In this document: one piece after another, positions 53,310-63,909 of the stretch
How positions within the stretch are numbered: the first letter of the stretch is position 1
Layout: the number at the start of each line of letters is the position of its first letter
DNA from: JAFAXD01 sp963833605
GTDB taxonomy: Bacteria > Pseudomonadota > Alphaproteobacteria > Rhizobiales > Xanthobacteraceae
Assembly (NCBI GenBank): GCA_963833605.1
Contig: CAWHYZ010000012.1
Coordinates: 207,057 to 271,056 of the forward strand
DNA: 64,000 nucleotides
Reading direction: 5' to 3'
Translations under genes and position numbers: made by a program
Notes under the pieces: generated by a model
Told to the model about the DNA's origin: nothing
The model's database searches: none
What the model saw: only the letters and a program-made list of their open reading frames with translations

Positions 53310-53432
53310 CGTTTGTCATCCATGGCAAGGTGTTGAAAATAAAAACTTTTGTGTCCGACCGGCCCATGGATGAGAGATTTGGGAGGACCAACTGCCCGCG
53401 AAACGGGCACGCCTAAATCTTGATCATGAGTT

Positions 53433-53986
53433 CTAGTTTTGGACCTGGGTCGCACGCGGTGCACGGGGTTCGGATTTAGCGGCCGGCCGCAGCGCGGCCA
53501 TCACCTGCGGCAGCAGGCTTGCGGCGATCCAGGCATGACCCTCGACCGTGAGGTGGATCCGGTCGAAGGCGTAGTATTGCGGCGGGATCTCCGGATCGAA
53601 CACGATCACTTGGATTTTGCGCGCGCGCAGCCGGCTCGCCATGGCGGCGATGTTGGCTGAGCGCTGCTCGCGGCTGCCGAGGAAGCGCAAATCGTTGCCG
53701 CCGGGCTGCAGGATCGCGATGCGGGTTCCGTTGGGAACCGCGGCATCGATGCGGCCCAGCATGCCGGCGGTGGTGTCGAACGGCCGGCCCGCATTGATCA
53801 CGCGCGCGTCGACCCCTTGGCCCGCAGCAGCACCTGCAGCTGTTCCGGATAGGCACGGCCATCGGCCACGCCCCAGCCCGAGGTGTTGCTGGCGCCGACC
53901 GCCACGATGGTGATCGGGGCGGCGTGCGCGACCGCCCCCGCAAGCAAGATCAGCAATCCCGTGAGCGCTGCTGAAAGCCTCACCAT
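53433..53986 (-). CDS. SGNH/GDSL-type esterase, secreted (frameshift)
   Basis: A small periplasmic SGNH hydrolase with a signal peptide (ATG 53986, MVRLSAALTGLLILLAGAVAHAA). Block I is VGASNTSGWG with the Ser nucleophile in an S-N-T context, block III is GGNDLRF, and block V is DRIHLTVEGH (catalytic Asp-x-x-His). The frame breaks at the run CCCC 53813-53816, where one base is missing; the second half VINAGRPFDTTAGML continues to 53433. Total about 184 residues, normal for a lysophospholipase/acyl hydrolase of this class. The substrate is unknown. Confidence 0.82.
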
Positions 53987-54100
53987 GGCGATTCCCCCGC
54001 GAGGGCCCGAAGTCTCCTGAAAATCAGCTAACCGCGCAAGTGGTTAGCCCGTTGCGCCGCGGTTGTGCTAGCGTCCGCCGCAAGAAACCAGAGGGAACGC

Positions 54101-56153
54101 ATGGCGCAGGACAACGAGCCGCCGCTCGACCAGCAGCCCGACACCCGCCTGACCTCGCAGGGCGCCATTTCCGATGAGGCACTGCGCAAGGCCGAGGCCT
54201 TCGTCGAAGCCGGAGGAGGGCGCCGCCAATCGCCTGTCGGGAACGGCGGGCTACATCGTCACCGCGCATCGCGGTGGCGATGACGCTGTTTCACCTCTAT
54301 GCCGCCTACGACATCGTGCCGACGCAGCCGCTGCGCTACATCCATGTGGCGTTCGTGATGGTGCTGGCGTTTCTGCTGTTCCCGATCGCGGCGCGCTTTC
54401 GCAACCGCATCCGCTGGTTGGACGTGGTGGCCGCCGCCGCCGCGGTCGTGATCCTCGCCTACGCGCTCTGGGGCGGCGAGGATTTCACCGACCGCGCCAC
54501 CGTGCCGGACCGGCTCGACGTCGTGCTCGGCGTGATCTTCATCGTGCTGCTGCTGGAAGCGACGCGGCGCACCACCGGCCTGATCATGCCGATCGTCGCG
54601 CTCGCTGTTCATCGCCTATGCGATGCTGGGACCGCATCTGCCGCCGCCGTGGACGCATCGCGGCTACGACGTCTCGCGCCTGGTCGGGCATCTGTTCATC
54701 ACGCTCGAGGGGATCTTCGGCGTCGCCGTCGACGTCTCGGCGACGCTCATCATCATGTTCACCATCTATGGCGCGTTCCTGCAGCATTCTGGCGCCGGCA
54801 AGTTCTTCATCGATTTCTCCATGGCGCTGATGGGCGGCAAGCCCAACAGCGCCGGGCGCACGGTGGTGCTGTCGTCGTTCCTGCTCGGCGGGCCCTCCGG
54901 CTCCGGCGTCGCGACGACGGTGACCATCGGCGCCGTCGCCTACCCGATGATGGCGCGCGCCGGCTTCGAGAAGAACGCGGCCGGCGGGCTGCTCGCGGCC
55001 GGCGGGCTCGGCGCCATCCTGTCGCCGCCGGTGCTCGGCGCCGCCGCGTTCCTGATCGCCGAGTTTCTGAAGATCAGCTATCTCGACGTGATCTGGATGG
55101 CGACGATCCCGACCTGCCTCTACTACCTGTCGCTCCTGTTCATGGTCGAGCTCGACGCCAAGCGCTTCGGCGCCACCGTCGTGCCCGTACGACCAGTCGA
55201 TGACGCTGTGGCAGATGACGAAGCGCTACGGCTTCCACTTCACCTCGCTGATCGCCGTGATCGTGTTCATGCTGTCGGGCTACTCGCCGATGCTGGCGGT
55301 GTTCTACTCGACGTTGTTGTGCTTTGCGTTGAGCTTCATCCGGCCGGAGACCGCGCTGAAGGGCAGAAAGCTGGTGCGCTCGCTGGCCGACGGCTCGATC
55401 GGCGTGCTCAACGCGGCGACCACCTGCGCGTCCGCCGGCATCATCGTCGGCGTCGTCACCCTGACCGGGCTCGGCCTGAAGTTCTCCTCGATCGTGCTCG
55501 ATTACGCCGGCGGCAGCCTGCTGCTCACTGCGCTCTATACGGCGCTGATCGTGTGGATCGTCGGGCTCGCAGTGCCGGTGACCGCCTCCTACATCATCTG
55601 TGCGGTGATCGCGGCGCCGGCGCTGATCAAGCTCGGCGTGCCCGATTACGCCGCGCACATGTTCATCTTCTACTACGCGGTGCTCTCGGAGGTGTCGCCG
55701 CCGACCGCGCTGTCGCCGTTCGCGGCCGCGGCGATCACCGGCGGCGATCCGTACCTCACCACCATGCAGGCCTGGAAATACACGCTGCCGGCGTTCCTGG
55801 TGCCGTTCGTGTTCATCCTCGATCCCGAGGGCGTCGGCCTGCTGATGAAAATCCCGCACGGACGGCTCGATCTTCGACATCATCATCGATCACCCTCAAG
55901 ACCGCGGCCGGGCTCGGCGCGCTGGCCGCTGCGGCCCAGAACTGGGCGTTGCGCAAGAACACGCCGAGCGAGCGCCTGTCGTGGCTCCTGGCCGGGCTTC
56001 TGCTGGTGTTTCCGAGCCTGCTGGAGGCGCTGGCGGAACGGATCAGCGGCTACGATGTGCCGCACCCGGCGCCGTTCGGTCTCGCCATTGCGGCTGCTGG
56101 TCTTGCTCAAGCAATATCTGACGCCAAGCCGGCTGGAGGCTGCCAAGAGCTAA
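54101..56153 (+). CDS. TRAP transporter fused permease (4TM + 12TM), multiple frameshifts
   Basis: The membrane component of a TRAP-TAXI transporter, a sodium-driven uptake system. ATG 54101 (MAQDNEPPLDQQ). The frame must be joined across single added bases near 54212, 54267, 54604, 55186, 55861, 55888 and 56096. Joined, it gives the DctQ-like part (LRYIHVAFVMVLAFLLFP) and the DctM-like part with GPSGSGVATTVTIGAVAYPMM and AGGLGAILSPPVLGAAAFLIAE, the conserved SEVSPPTALSPFAAAAITGG, and an end near ALLVLLKQYLTPSRLEAAKS. The total is about 680 residues, the usual size of fused TAXI permeases. The string of +1 shifts, with all else conserved, points to sequence errors. The binding protein gene follows. 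Confidence 0.85.
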
Positions 56154-56199
56154 GCATGATCCCGAAAAGTGGCACCGGTTTTCGGAAATAGATCATGCT
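56154..56199. repeat. Palindromic repeat of the AGCATGATCCCGAAAAGTGG type
   Basis: GCATGATC...CCGAAAAGTGGCACCGGTTTTCGG...GATCATGC is an almost perfect palindrome of about 46 bases overlapping the TRAP permease stop. I recognise this as a common intergenic repeat of rhizobial genomes. Confidence 0.85.
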
Positions 56200-56271
56200 C
56201 TAACATGCAATAGAGCGGGATGACGATGAAGATAAGTCATCACGCTCTGGCTGAGTTGCAGTAGGAGAACC

Positions 56272-57232
56272 ATGTTTGGTCGCAAATCTCTCGTCGTTGC
56301 GGCGAGTCTTGCGCTGTTGGCGGGCGCCGCGCTGGCGCAGCAGAAAACCATCGCCATCGGCACCGGCGGCACCGGCGGCGTCTACTATCCGCTCGGCGGC
56401 GGTCTCGCCAACGTGCTGTCGAAGACCCTGCCTGGCGTGCAGGCGACCGCCGAAGTCACCGGCGGGTCGGTGGACAATCTCAAGCTGATCGGCTCGGGCC
56501 AGAGCGAGCTTGGCTTTGTGATGGCCGACGCCGCGCTTGATGCGCTCAAAGGCGAGGACAAGTTCAAGTGCGGCAAGGTGCCGGTACGCACCCTCATGGT
56601 GCTCTATCCGAACCGCATGCATGTGGTGACCGTCGAAGGCAGCGGCATCGAGAAGATGGCCGACCTCAAGGGCAAGCGCGTGTCCACCGGCTCGCCCGGC
56701 AGCGCTACCGAGGTGATGGCGTTCCGGGTGATCGAGGCGGCCGGCCTCGACAAGGATAAGGATATGCGGCGCGAGCGCCTCGGCGTCGCCGAGTCGGTCA
56801 ACGCCATCAAGGATCGCAAGATCGACGCGTTCTTCTGGGTCGGCGGCCTGCCGACCGCCGCGGTCACCGACCTCGGCGCGACGCCGGGGCTCAAGATCAA
56901 GCTGATCGACCACGCCGACGTGGTCGACAAGATGAACGCCAAATACGGAAATCTCTATGCGGCCGTCGATCATTCCGGCCAAGACCTATCCGGGCCAGGA
57001 CAAGGACAACCCGATCGCGGTGGTGTGGAACATCCTCGTCACCAACGACAAGATGCCGGACGATCTCGCCTATACGATCGTGAAGACGATCTTCGACAAG
57101 AAGGCCGACCTCATCGCCGTCCACCGCGAGGCCGAGGCGATCGACTACAAGTCGCAGGTCAAGGACAACTCGCCGGTGCCCTGGCATCCGGGCGCGCTGA
57201 AATATTTCGCCGACAAGGGCGTGAAGATGTGA
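56272..57232 (+). CDS. TAXI-type TRAP solute-binding protein (frameshift)
   Basis: The periplasmic binding protein of the TRAP-TAXI system. Signal peptide MFGRKSLVVAASLALLAGAALAQ, then IAIGTGGTGGVYYPLGGGLAN, the family signature, ATAEVTGGSVDNLKLI and LKGKRVSTGSPGSATEVMAFRVIEAAGL. One extra base near 56967 breaks the frame after KYGNLYAA; the rest (IPAKTYPGQDKDNPIAVVW, then WHPGALKYFADKGVKM) follows and stops at 57232. Total about 319 residues. It is 118 bp behind the permease gene, after the palindromic repeat. TAXI proteins take up glutamate-like or other carboxylates; the substrate is unknown. Confidence 0.9.
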
Positions 57233-57516
57233 GCGTGTCGATCGACCGCGTTCTGATTGCCTACGCAATCCTGGTTGGGGTTGCGGTCGGCGCCATCCTC
57301 GTGGTCATGCCGCAGGCACGCGAGTTTCGCGTGCCGCCCTATTTCTGGGTCCTCGCCGCGATCGGCGCCTTCGATCTTGCGGCGTTCGCCCGCGGACGCG
57401 GCGTGCCCGGCACCATGGCCGGGATGGACGCGCGCCTGCTCGGGTTCGTGATCGCCATCGTACTCATGGTCGTTATCCCGATACTGTTCGGGGCCGGCGT
57501 GCCGAAATTTTTCTGA
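57229..57516 (+). CDS. Small hydrophobic protein downstream of the TAXI gene
   Basis: A 95-residue protein with three membrane segments (IAYAILVGVAVGAILVVMP, FWVLAAIGAFDLAAFARG, GFVIAIVLMVVIPILFGAGV). The GTG at 57229 overlaps the TAXI stop by 4 bp, so it is translationally coupled. I know similar small proteins behind TAXI genes, but not their role. A possible accessory or stabilising subunit of the transporter. Confidence 0.7.
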   Translation: MSVSIDRVLIAYAILVGVAVGAILVVMPQAREFRVPPYFWVLAAIGAFDLAAFARGRGVPGTMAGMDARLLGFVIAIVLMVVIPILFGAGVPKFF

Positions 57517-57545
57517 TCGTGTTGGCGCGCGATGCGAGTGCCGCC

Positions 57546-57598
57546 GATTTGAAGTTCCTGTGCGAGCGTGCGGCAAGAATGGCTAGGAACTTCAAATC
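57546..57598. repeat. Hairpin with TTGAAGTTCCT arm (family member 3)
   Basis: GATTTGAAGTTCCT at 57546-57559 and AGGAACTTCAAATC at 57585-57598, with a loop of 25 bases. The stem is the same sequence as the inner stem of the hairpin at 44673-44749, 13 kb away. It lies in the 339-bp gap 57517-57855, in which I see nothing else but AT-rich bases that may be the promoter of the SleB gene. Confidence 0.85.
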
Positions 57599-57855
57599 CA
57601 CCACACGAGGTTAACTGCTCCCCCGCAATTAACCCGCCGTCAACGATAATCCGGCAAATTTATCGACCGTTGGCAAACGGCAACAGCGCGATAACCGTCG
57701 TCCGCGCATGATCCGGCGAGGTGTGAGCGGTCGGCCGGCAAGATCATGCGCCAAATCAAGATATCTGCGCGCGATCTGACCAAAACCTGACCGCTTTTGC
57801 TGATCGCGCGCTGTTGAATTGTGCGTGTGGCGTGTGTTGGGGCGTGGGCGGGCTG

Positions 57856-59181
57856 ATGCGAGTGTCGCGTACAAGGCCGGGACGGGCGCATGCGTTCCTG
57901 AGTTTGGCGGTGCCGATGTTTCTGATGCCGTCCGCGATCGGCTCTCAGGACCTCGCCTCGCTGCTGGCCAAGAGGAATGAACTCGTCGCGCGGGTCGAGC
58001 AGCACCTGATCAACTCGCCGTTCGGGACCATTCACGCCGCAACGTTTCGGTTTCCCAACCCGGTGGGGAGCGCGATCCCCCCGGCAGCAAGTCTCACGCA
58101 TGTGAGCTTGGTGCAGCGCGAGGACGACGCCGGTTTCGGCCGCCGGTTCGTGGGCGTCTACGAACCCGAACCGCGGCGACATTTCCTCCGTCGACCGCGC
58201 CGCCAAGGGCGACCGCCTGATCGTGCCGCATCCGGAGCAGGCCGCCGGCGGTGGCCAGGATCCCGCGCAAACCACCGTCGATACGTCGCAAGCAACCCCC
58301 GCTCCGGCCGTTGCCTCGGTTGCACCGTCCGCGACCGCGCGCGCCAACGCCGCCGTGCCGGGCGCCGGCTCCGCCCAATCTGGTGCGCGGCGCGACGACG
58401 CGGCGAGGAGTGACGACACAACAGCTGCATTCGCCGAGGATGAAGATCCGAGCGTGCGCACCGCCCGTGTCTATTTCGGCGTCCAGCCGATGGGCGAAGG
58501 TTTCGGCACGATCGAACCGTGGGCGCCGGGCGAAACCCCGATCCTGGAAGCGCCCGAAGTCGCCGATCTCGATTTCAAACGGCCCGAAGTCTCGATCCGA
58601 CCGCGGACGGGGAGCCGACCGCGGGCGAGAGCGTCGCCAACAAGGGCGAGGTGACCGGCGAGGGCCAGCGGCCGCGCACGCCGGCGGAACGGCTGGGGCT
58701 CACCGGCAGCGCGCGCGCCAAGGCCGAGAAGTGCCTGACCGATGCGATCTATTTCGAGGCGCGCGGCGAGTCGGTGCGCGGTCAGATCGCGGTCGCGCAG
58801 GTGGTGATGAACCGCGTGTTCTCCGGCTACTATCCCAACAATGTGTGCGGCGTCGTCTACCAGAACGCTCATCGCCGGCTGCGCTGTCAGTTCACGTTCG
58901 CCTGCGACGGCATCCCGGATCGGGTGCGCGAGCCCGACGCCTGGGAGCGCGCCCAGGAGATTGCGCGCGAGACGCTCGACGGCAAGCTCTGGATCGACGA
59001 CGTCGGCAAGGCGACGCACTATCATGCCTACTGGGTACGCCCGCGCTGGGTGCGCGAGATGGCGCGGTTCCGCAAGATCGGGGTGCACACGTTCTACCGG
59101 CCGCGCAACTGGGGCGACGGAGCGGACGCGCCGAAATGGGGTGATCCCGCCGCGACCGAAGAGGCAGAGAACAAGTTGTAG
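57856..59181 (+). CDS. SleB-like cell wall hydrolase (frameshifted)
   Basis: A protein with an N-terminal hydrophobic segment (ATG 57856, MRVSRTRPGRAHAFLSLAVPMF), a long low-complexity middle (Ala/Pro/Asp-rich, PAQTTVDTSQATPAPAVASV), and the C-terminal Hydrolase_2/SleB domain: AIYFEARGESVRGQIAVAQVVMNRVFSGYYPNNVCGVVYQN, with the catalytic Glu in FEARGE. It ends near RNWGDGADAPKWG. The frame is interrupted near 58172 and near 58608. Corrected length about 441. Such enzymes act as lytic transglycosylases on peptidoglycan. A hairpin (ATACGCGGG/CCCGCGTAT, 59232-59254) follows. Confidence 0.85.
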
Positions 59182-59231
59182 GGCAGTCCATCGTCACTTG
59201 TTGAACGCGCCAGCCACATTCTCAAGCCGTC

Positions 59232-59254
59232 ATACGCGGGCTCGTCCCGCGTAT
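59232..59254. terminator. Hairpin between convergent genes, repeat of 49067-49089
   Basis: ATACGCGGG-CTCGT-CCCGCGTAT, a perfect 9-bp stem. The same repeat occurs at 49067-49089 as ATGCGCGGG-CTTGT-CCCGCGCAT, where the changed base is compensated on the other arm. It lies between the SleB gene (+) and the adenylate cyclase gene (-), so it may end both transcripts; there is no U tract. Confidence 0.55.
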
Positions 59255-59263
59255 CCCGGTTGG

Positions 59264-61037
59264 TCACGCCGGCAATTGCGCCTTGGCGAGCGCGGCGCGG
59301 AGGTGCTCGCGATCGCTCTCGTGCTTATAGTGCTGCGTCGCGATGAAGCGTTCGATGGAGAAGTCCGGCGCCCGTTGCAGCACCTCCTGGGCCGCGCCCT
59401 TGGCCGCCGCTGCGTCGCCGAGCTGCGCGTGGCAGGCCGCGAGAAACGCCAAATGGCTGTGGTCGGCGCGGCTGATCCGCTGGTACGCTTTGACCGCCTC
59501 GCCGTAGCGCCGCGCGCCGAAATAAGCGCGGCCGAGATGGCTCCAGAACCGCTCGGGATGATAGGGGTTGAGGCGCATCGCCTTCTGGATCCATTCGATG
59601 CCCTGGTCCGCCTGGCCGATCCAGGTCAGCACCTCGCCCTGCTGCACGACGATGAGGTCGTCGTTCGGATTGAGCGCCAACGCCCGCTCCTGGTGGTAGA
59701 GCGCCTTGTCGTAGTCGCGGCGCAACAAGTTCACGGCGGCGAGAATGCGGTGCACGTCGCTGTCGTTCTCGTCGAGCGACAGCGCCAGCGTCGCTTCCTT
59801 GATCACCGTGCGCATCGTGGCCTCGACGTCGGCGCACCAGCCATAGACGCACGATTGTCCCAGTACGCAGGCCTTCCAAGCACGCGCGTGCGCATAGCCT
59901 GGCTCGAGGGCGATGGCGCGATCGAGCATCCGCTGCGCCTCTTCATTGTCCGCCCGGGCGGCACGGTGGTGGAGCAGCTTGCCTGCGAGCACGCATTCAT
60001 AGGCCGCGAGGTTTTCCGGCGGCTTGCGCTGCACGCGGTCGTGCGCCGCGGCCGCGACGCGGCCCGGCAGGATCGAGACGATCGACGACGTCACCTCGTC
60101 CTGGATGGCGAAGATGTCGGCGAGTTCCCGGTCGTAGCGCTCGGCCCAGAGGTGGCGGCCGGTCTCGGCGTCGATCAGCTGCGCGGTGATGCGGACGCGG
60201 CTGCCCGCCTTGCGCACGCTGCCCTCGACGACGTACTGGACGCCGAGCTCGTTGGCCACCTTCTGCGCGTTGATCGGCTTGCCCTTGTAGACAAACGCAG
60301 AGTTGCGCGCGATCACGAACAGCTCGCGGAAGCGCGACAGCTCGGTCATAATGTCCTCGGTGATGCCGTCGGCGAAGAATTCCTGCTCGGGGTCGCCGCT
60401 CATGTTGACGAAGGGCAGGACGGCGATCGACGGCTTGTCGGGCAGCGCGAACCGCGGCCGGGGCTGCTGCTGGTTCGCGGGCCGGCCTTCGTCGCGGCGT
60501 CGCCTGCGCGGCAACGCCGACCTCCAGCGAATAGACCCGGATCGGCTCGGCGATGTTCTTGAGTTGGGTGTTGCCGAGATCGCTGACGGAGAGGTCGAGC
60601 CTCGCCTTGACCTGCCGGTAGGCGTCCTCCGAAAGGCAGATGGCGCCGGGCTGGCGCGACGCCCTCCAGGCGCGCGGCGATGTTGACGCCGTCGCCCATC
60701 AGGTCGCCGTCGCTCTCCTCGACGACGTCGCCGAGATGGATGCCGATGCGGAACTCGATGCGGCGATCCGGCGGCACGCCGGCATTGCGCTCGACCATGG
60801 CGTTCTGCACCTCGATGGCGCAGCGCACGGCGTCGACCACGCTGCGGAACTCGACGAGCGCCCCGTCGCCGGTGCGCTTGACACGCGACCATGATGCACG
60901 GCGATAGTGGGATCGATCAGATCGCTGCGCAGTGCCCGCAGCCGCGCCAGGGTGCGATCCTCGTCCGCGCCGGCGAGCCGGCTGAAGCCGACCACGTCGG
61001 CCGCCAGGATCGCCGCAAGTTTGCGTGTCTCGGTCAT
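59264..61037 (-). CDS. Class III adenylate cyclase with TolB-like and TPR domains (frameshifted)
   Basis: Signal protein common in rhizobia. The N-terminus (ATG 61037) is the class III cyclase domain: RKLAAILAADVVGFSRLAGADE, GDGALVEF, FRIGIHLGDVV and GDGVNIAARLE; the metal-binding Asp pair is in place (D of AADVVGF and D of HLGDVV). Then comes IAVLPFVNMSGDPEQEFFADGITEDIMTEL (the TolB-like region), then TPR repeats to ALAKAQLPA. The frame breaks three times, near 60480, 60654 and 60881. Total about 590 residues. cAMP would be the product. No partner is identifiable. The gene is downstream of the molybdenum hydroxylase genes on the same strand. Confidence 0.87.
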
Positions 61038-61230
61038 GCCGTCCCTACCGCTGCTCTCGATAACGCGATCAGGCAACCACCCTTTTTCGAAGCGTGAGCG
61101 AATGAGGGAAGGACATTAATACTCTTGCTTCTCAACGCAATCGAGGGCCGAAATACTTGTTTTACATCAGATTTTGGCCCTTCGGCGAAAGCAGCCGGCC
61201 TGGCTGGTGGGTTTCGTATCGCGATCGTCC

Positions 61231-63434
61231 TTACAGCGGCTGCTTCAACGCTGGTGGTGTCGACCGGTAGCTTTCGCAGGCGCTTGCCGGTTGCCGCAAA
61301 GATCGCGTTGGTGACTGCGGGAACGATGGCCGACGTCCCGGCCTCGCCCATTCCGCCCGGCGGCTCGAAGCTCTGGACGATGTGAACCTCGATGGCCGGC
61401 GCCTCATTCATGCGCAGGATTTGGTAGGTGTCGAAGTTGGTCTGCTCGACACGGCCGTCTTTGAGGGTGATCTCGCCATAGAGCGCCGCCGTGATGCCGA
61501 AGATGATCGCGCTCTGGATCTGCGCTCGGACGGTATCGGGATTGACGACGGTGCCGCAATCGACCGCGCAGACGACGCGGCGGACGCGAACCTCGCCATC
61601 CTTCGACACTTCAACTTCGGCAACCTGCGCCATATAGGTCGCGAAGACGAACTGGATGGAGACGCCGCGGCCGACCCTTTCAGGCAACGGCTGTCCCCAG
61701 CCGGCCTTTTCCGCGGCAAGCTCAAGGACGGCTTTGGCGCGCGGCGTCTTGTCGAGGAGAGCCAGCCGATAAGCGACCGGATCCTGCTTCGCCGCCGCCG
61801 CCAACTCGTCCATGAAGCTCTCGGTCACGAACACATTGTGCGACGGCCCGACGCTGCGCCAGAAGGCGGTCGGAATGCCCGGAGGCTCCACCCGCAAATA
61901 CTCGACATGCATGTTCGGAAGGGCATAGGCCAGATTGATCGCGCCATCGGTGGTGTCGGGATCGAGACCATTGTTGAACGCCGGAGGGAGCAATCTCGCA
62001 ATGATCGAGGAGCCAGCGAAGCGATGGTTCCAGGCGACCGGCATTCCCTTCTCATCGAGTCCGGCGGACATCCGATCGAAGAAATAAGGCCGATACATAT
62101 CGTGCTGGATGTCTTCCTCGCGGGTCCACACGACCTTCACGGGACCGTCGACATGCTTGGCGATCTGGACGGCGCGAATGACGCCGTCGACCTCCAGCCG
62201 CCGGCCAAAGCCGCCACCGATCAGATGGTTGTGGACCACGACCTTGTCCAACGGCAGGCCGGCGGTCTTCGCTGCTGCCGCCTGGACGCGCGCGATGGCC
62301 TGGCTGCCGACCCAGACTTCGCAGCCGTCCTTGCGGACATGAACCGTGCAGTTCATCGGCTCCATCGTCGCGTGCGCGAGGAACGGAACCTGGTAGGTCG
62401 CCTCGACCTTGGTGACGGCGCTTGCCATGGCCTTGTCGACATCGCCGATGTTCTGCGCAACGGCGCCCGGATTGAGCGTCGCCTTTTCAAGCTCGCCTGC
62501 GATCGCGTCCGTATTGAGCTTGGCGTGCGGACCGTCGTCCCATTCGATCACCAGGGCCGCCAGCCCTTTCTTCGCAGCCCCCATATGATCGGCCACGACG
62601 GCGACGGCATCGTCGAGCCGTACGATCTGGCGCACGCCCTTGACCGCCTTTGCCGCCGCATCATCCACGCTCTTCACGCGGCCGCCGAAGACCGGCGATT
62701 GCGCAAGGGTTGCGATCTTCACGCCGGGCGGCCGAACGTCGATGCCGTAGATGGCGGTGCCGTTGACCTTCGCCGGCGTATCCAGACGCTTGGCCGGGGT
62801 GCCGATGAGCTTGAAATCCTCCGGGGGCTTAAGCACAACGCTTTCGGGGACAGGCATGCGGGCGGCGTCGGCGGCAAGCTCGCCATATTTGAGCGCTTCG
62901 CCCCGTCGGCGCGTGAAGCACCTCGCCGCTTTGCGCGCGGCAGGACGCCGGATCGACATTCCAGCGCTTCGCCGCCGCAGAGACGAGCATGGTTCTCGCG
63001 GTCGCACCGGCTTGGCGCATCGGCTGCCACGCCGCGCGTATCGCGTTCGAGTCGCCGGTGGCCTGCACCCCCGAGCAAGGGATTGCCATAAAGCTTTTCA
63101 TTGGGCGGAGCATGCTCCAGCTGCACCTGGTTCAGGTCCACCTCCAGCTCTTCGGCGATCAGCATCGGGATCGAGGTGTAGGTGCCCTGGCCCATCTCGA
63201 CATAAGGCATGGTCAGGACGATCTGCCCGTCGCCGTCGATGCGGATGAAGGCGTTGGGCGCGAAGGCATCGGCGCGGCCGCTTCGGCGTCGCCGTTGCGA
63301 ACGGCAGGCTCAGGCTCAGCATCAGGCCGCCGCCGGCGGCCGCTCCCGCCTGCAGGAAGCTGCGCCGGGAGAGACCATTCGCCGATGGCGATCGACCGGC
63401 GCGGCCGCTTCGGAAGGAGGTGATCGAGGGTCAT
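61231..63434 (-). CDS. Molybdenum hydroxylase large subunit (IorB-like, xanthine-dehydrogenase family)
   Basis: The molybdopterin-binding subunit of an isoquinoline-1-oxidoreductase-type aldehyde/heterocycle oxidase. ATG 63434 (MTLDHLLPKRPRRS) starts a twin-Arg signal (SRRSFLQAGAAAGG), then PYVEMGQGTYTSIPMLIAEELEV, HATMEPMNCTVHV, HNHLIGGGFGRRLEVD, FWRSVGPSHNVFVTESFMDELA and the Moco-site end GEAGTSAIVPAVTNAIFAATGKRLRKLPVDTTS. Frames break at about 63383, 63274, 63070, 62904 and 61249. The last correction brings in SLKQPL and a TAA at 61231-61233, which ends the gene; without it the raw frame runs on into the cyclase promoter. About 730 residues. The substrate is unknown. Confidence 0.87.
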
Positions 63435-63436
63435 GG

Positions 63437-63909
63437 TCAGCCTCCCTTCCGTTCGATTGCGCGGCCTGCTTGATCGCCTCGCGAATGCGGACATAGGTCC
63501 CGCAGCGGCAGATGTTGCCGGACATCGCGTCGTCGATATCGGAATCGGTCGGATGCGGATTGCTCGCAAGCAGCGCCGAAGCGGACATGATCTGGCCCGA
63601 CTGGCAGTAGCCGCATTGCGACGACCTCGCGGTCGAGCCAGGCCTTCTGGATCCTGGCGCCCGCCGCCGTCGCGCCGATCGCCTCGATCGTCGTGATCTC
63701 GCGAGTCGCCGATGCTGTCGATCGGAGGTGATGCAGGACCGGGTCGGCGCGCCGTCCACATGCACCGTGCAGGCGCCGCACAGCGCCATGCCGCAGCCAA
63801 ACTTCGTGCCGGTCATGCCGAGCACGTCGCGCAACACCCAAAGGAGCGGCGTGTCGCCGTCGACATCGACGCTATGCGTGTTCCCGTTGACTTTGATGGT
63901 GAAGGACAT
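63437..63909 (-). CDS. Molybdenum hydroxylase 2Fe-2S subunit (IorA-like), frameshifted
   Basis: The small iron-sulfur partner of the large subunit, about 155 residues from ATG 63909 (MSFTIKVNGNTHSVD). The plant-type [2Fe-2S] is GCGMALCGACTVHVDG and the second cluster is QCGYCQSGQIM and GNICRCGTYVRIREAI, each with the four cysteines. The frame needs three one-base corrections (near 63723, 63701 and 63619) before the second cluster is reached. The end is uncertain: TGA at 63437 is three bases before the large-subunit ATG and gives the most normal length. IorA and IorB are encoded in this order in one operon. The 91 bp beyond 63909 hold no start I can assign. Confidence 0.85.

Noticed and set aside
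53230..53390. Tandem ATGGATGA units considered as a CRISPR array
   Set aside because: The 20-bp period with about 12 variable bases is too short for repeats plus spacers, and there are no cas genes.
57611..57640. TTAA pairs upstream of the SleB gene considered as a CtrA box
   Set aside because: The spacing between TTAA and TTAA is 14 bases rather than the 7 of the CtrA consensus.
61034..61230. C-terminal extension of the molybdenum hydroxylase to 61034
   Set aside because: An extra G near 61249 hides the normal end; after correction the TAA at 61231-61233 ends the gene, and the extension is opposite the cyclase start region.
61382..63091. 569-codon plus frame across the molybdenum hydroxylase
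   Set aside because: It lies opposite conserved Moco-binding motifs; the sense gene is supported across several corrections.
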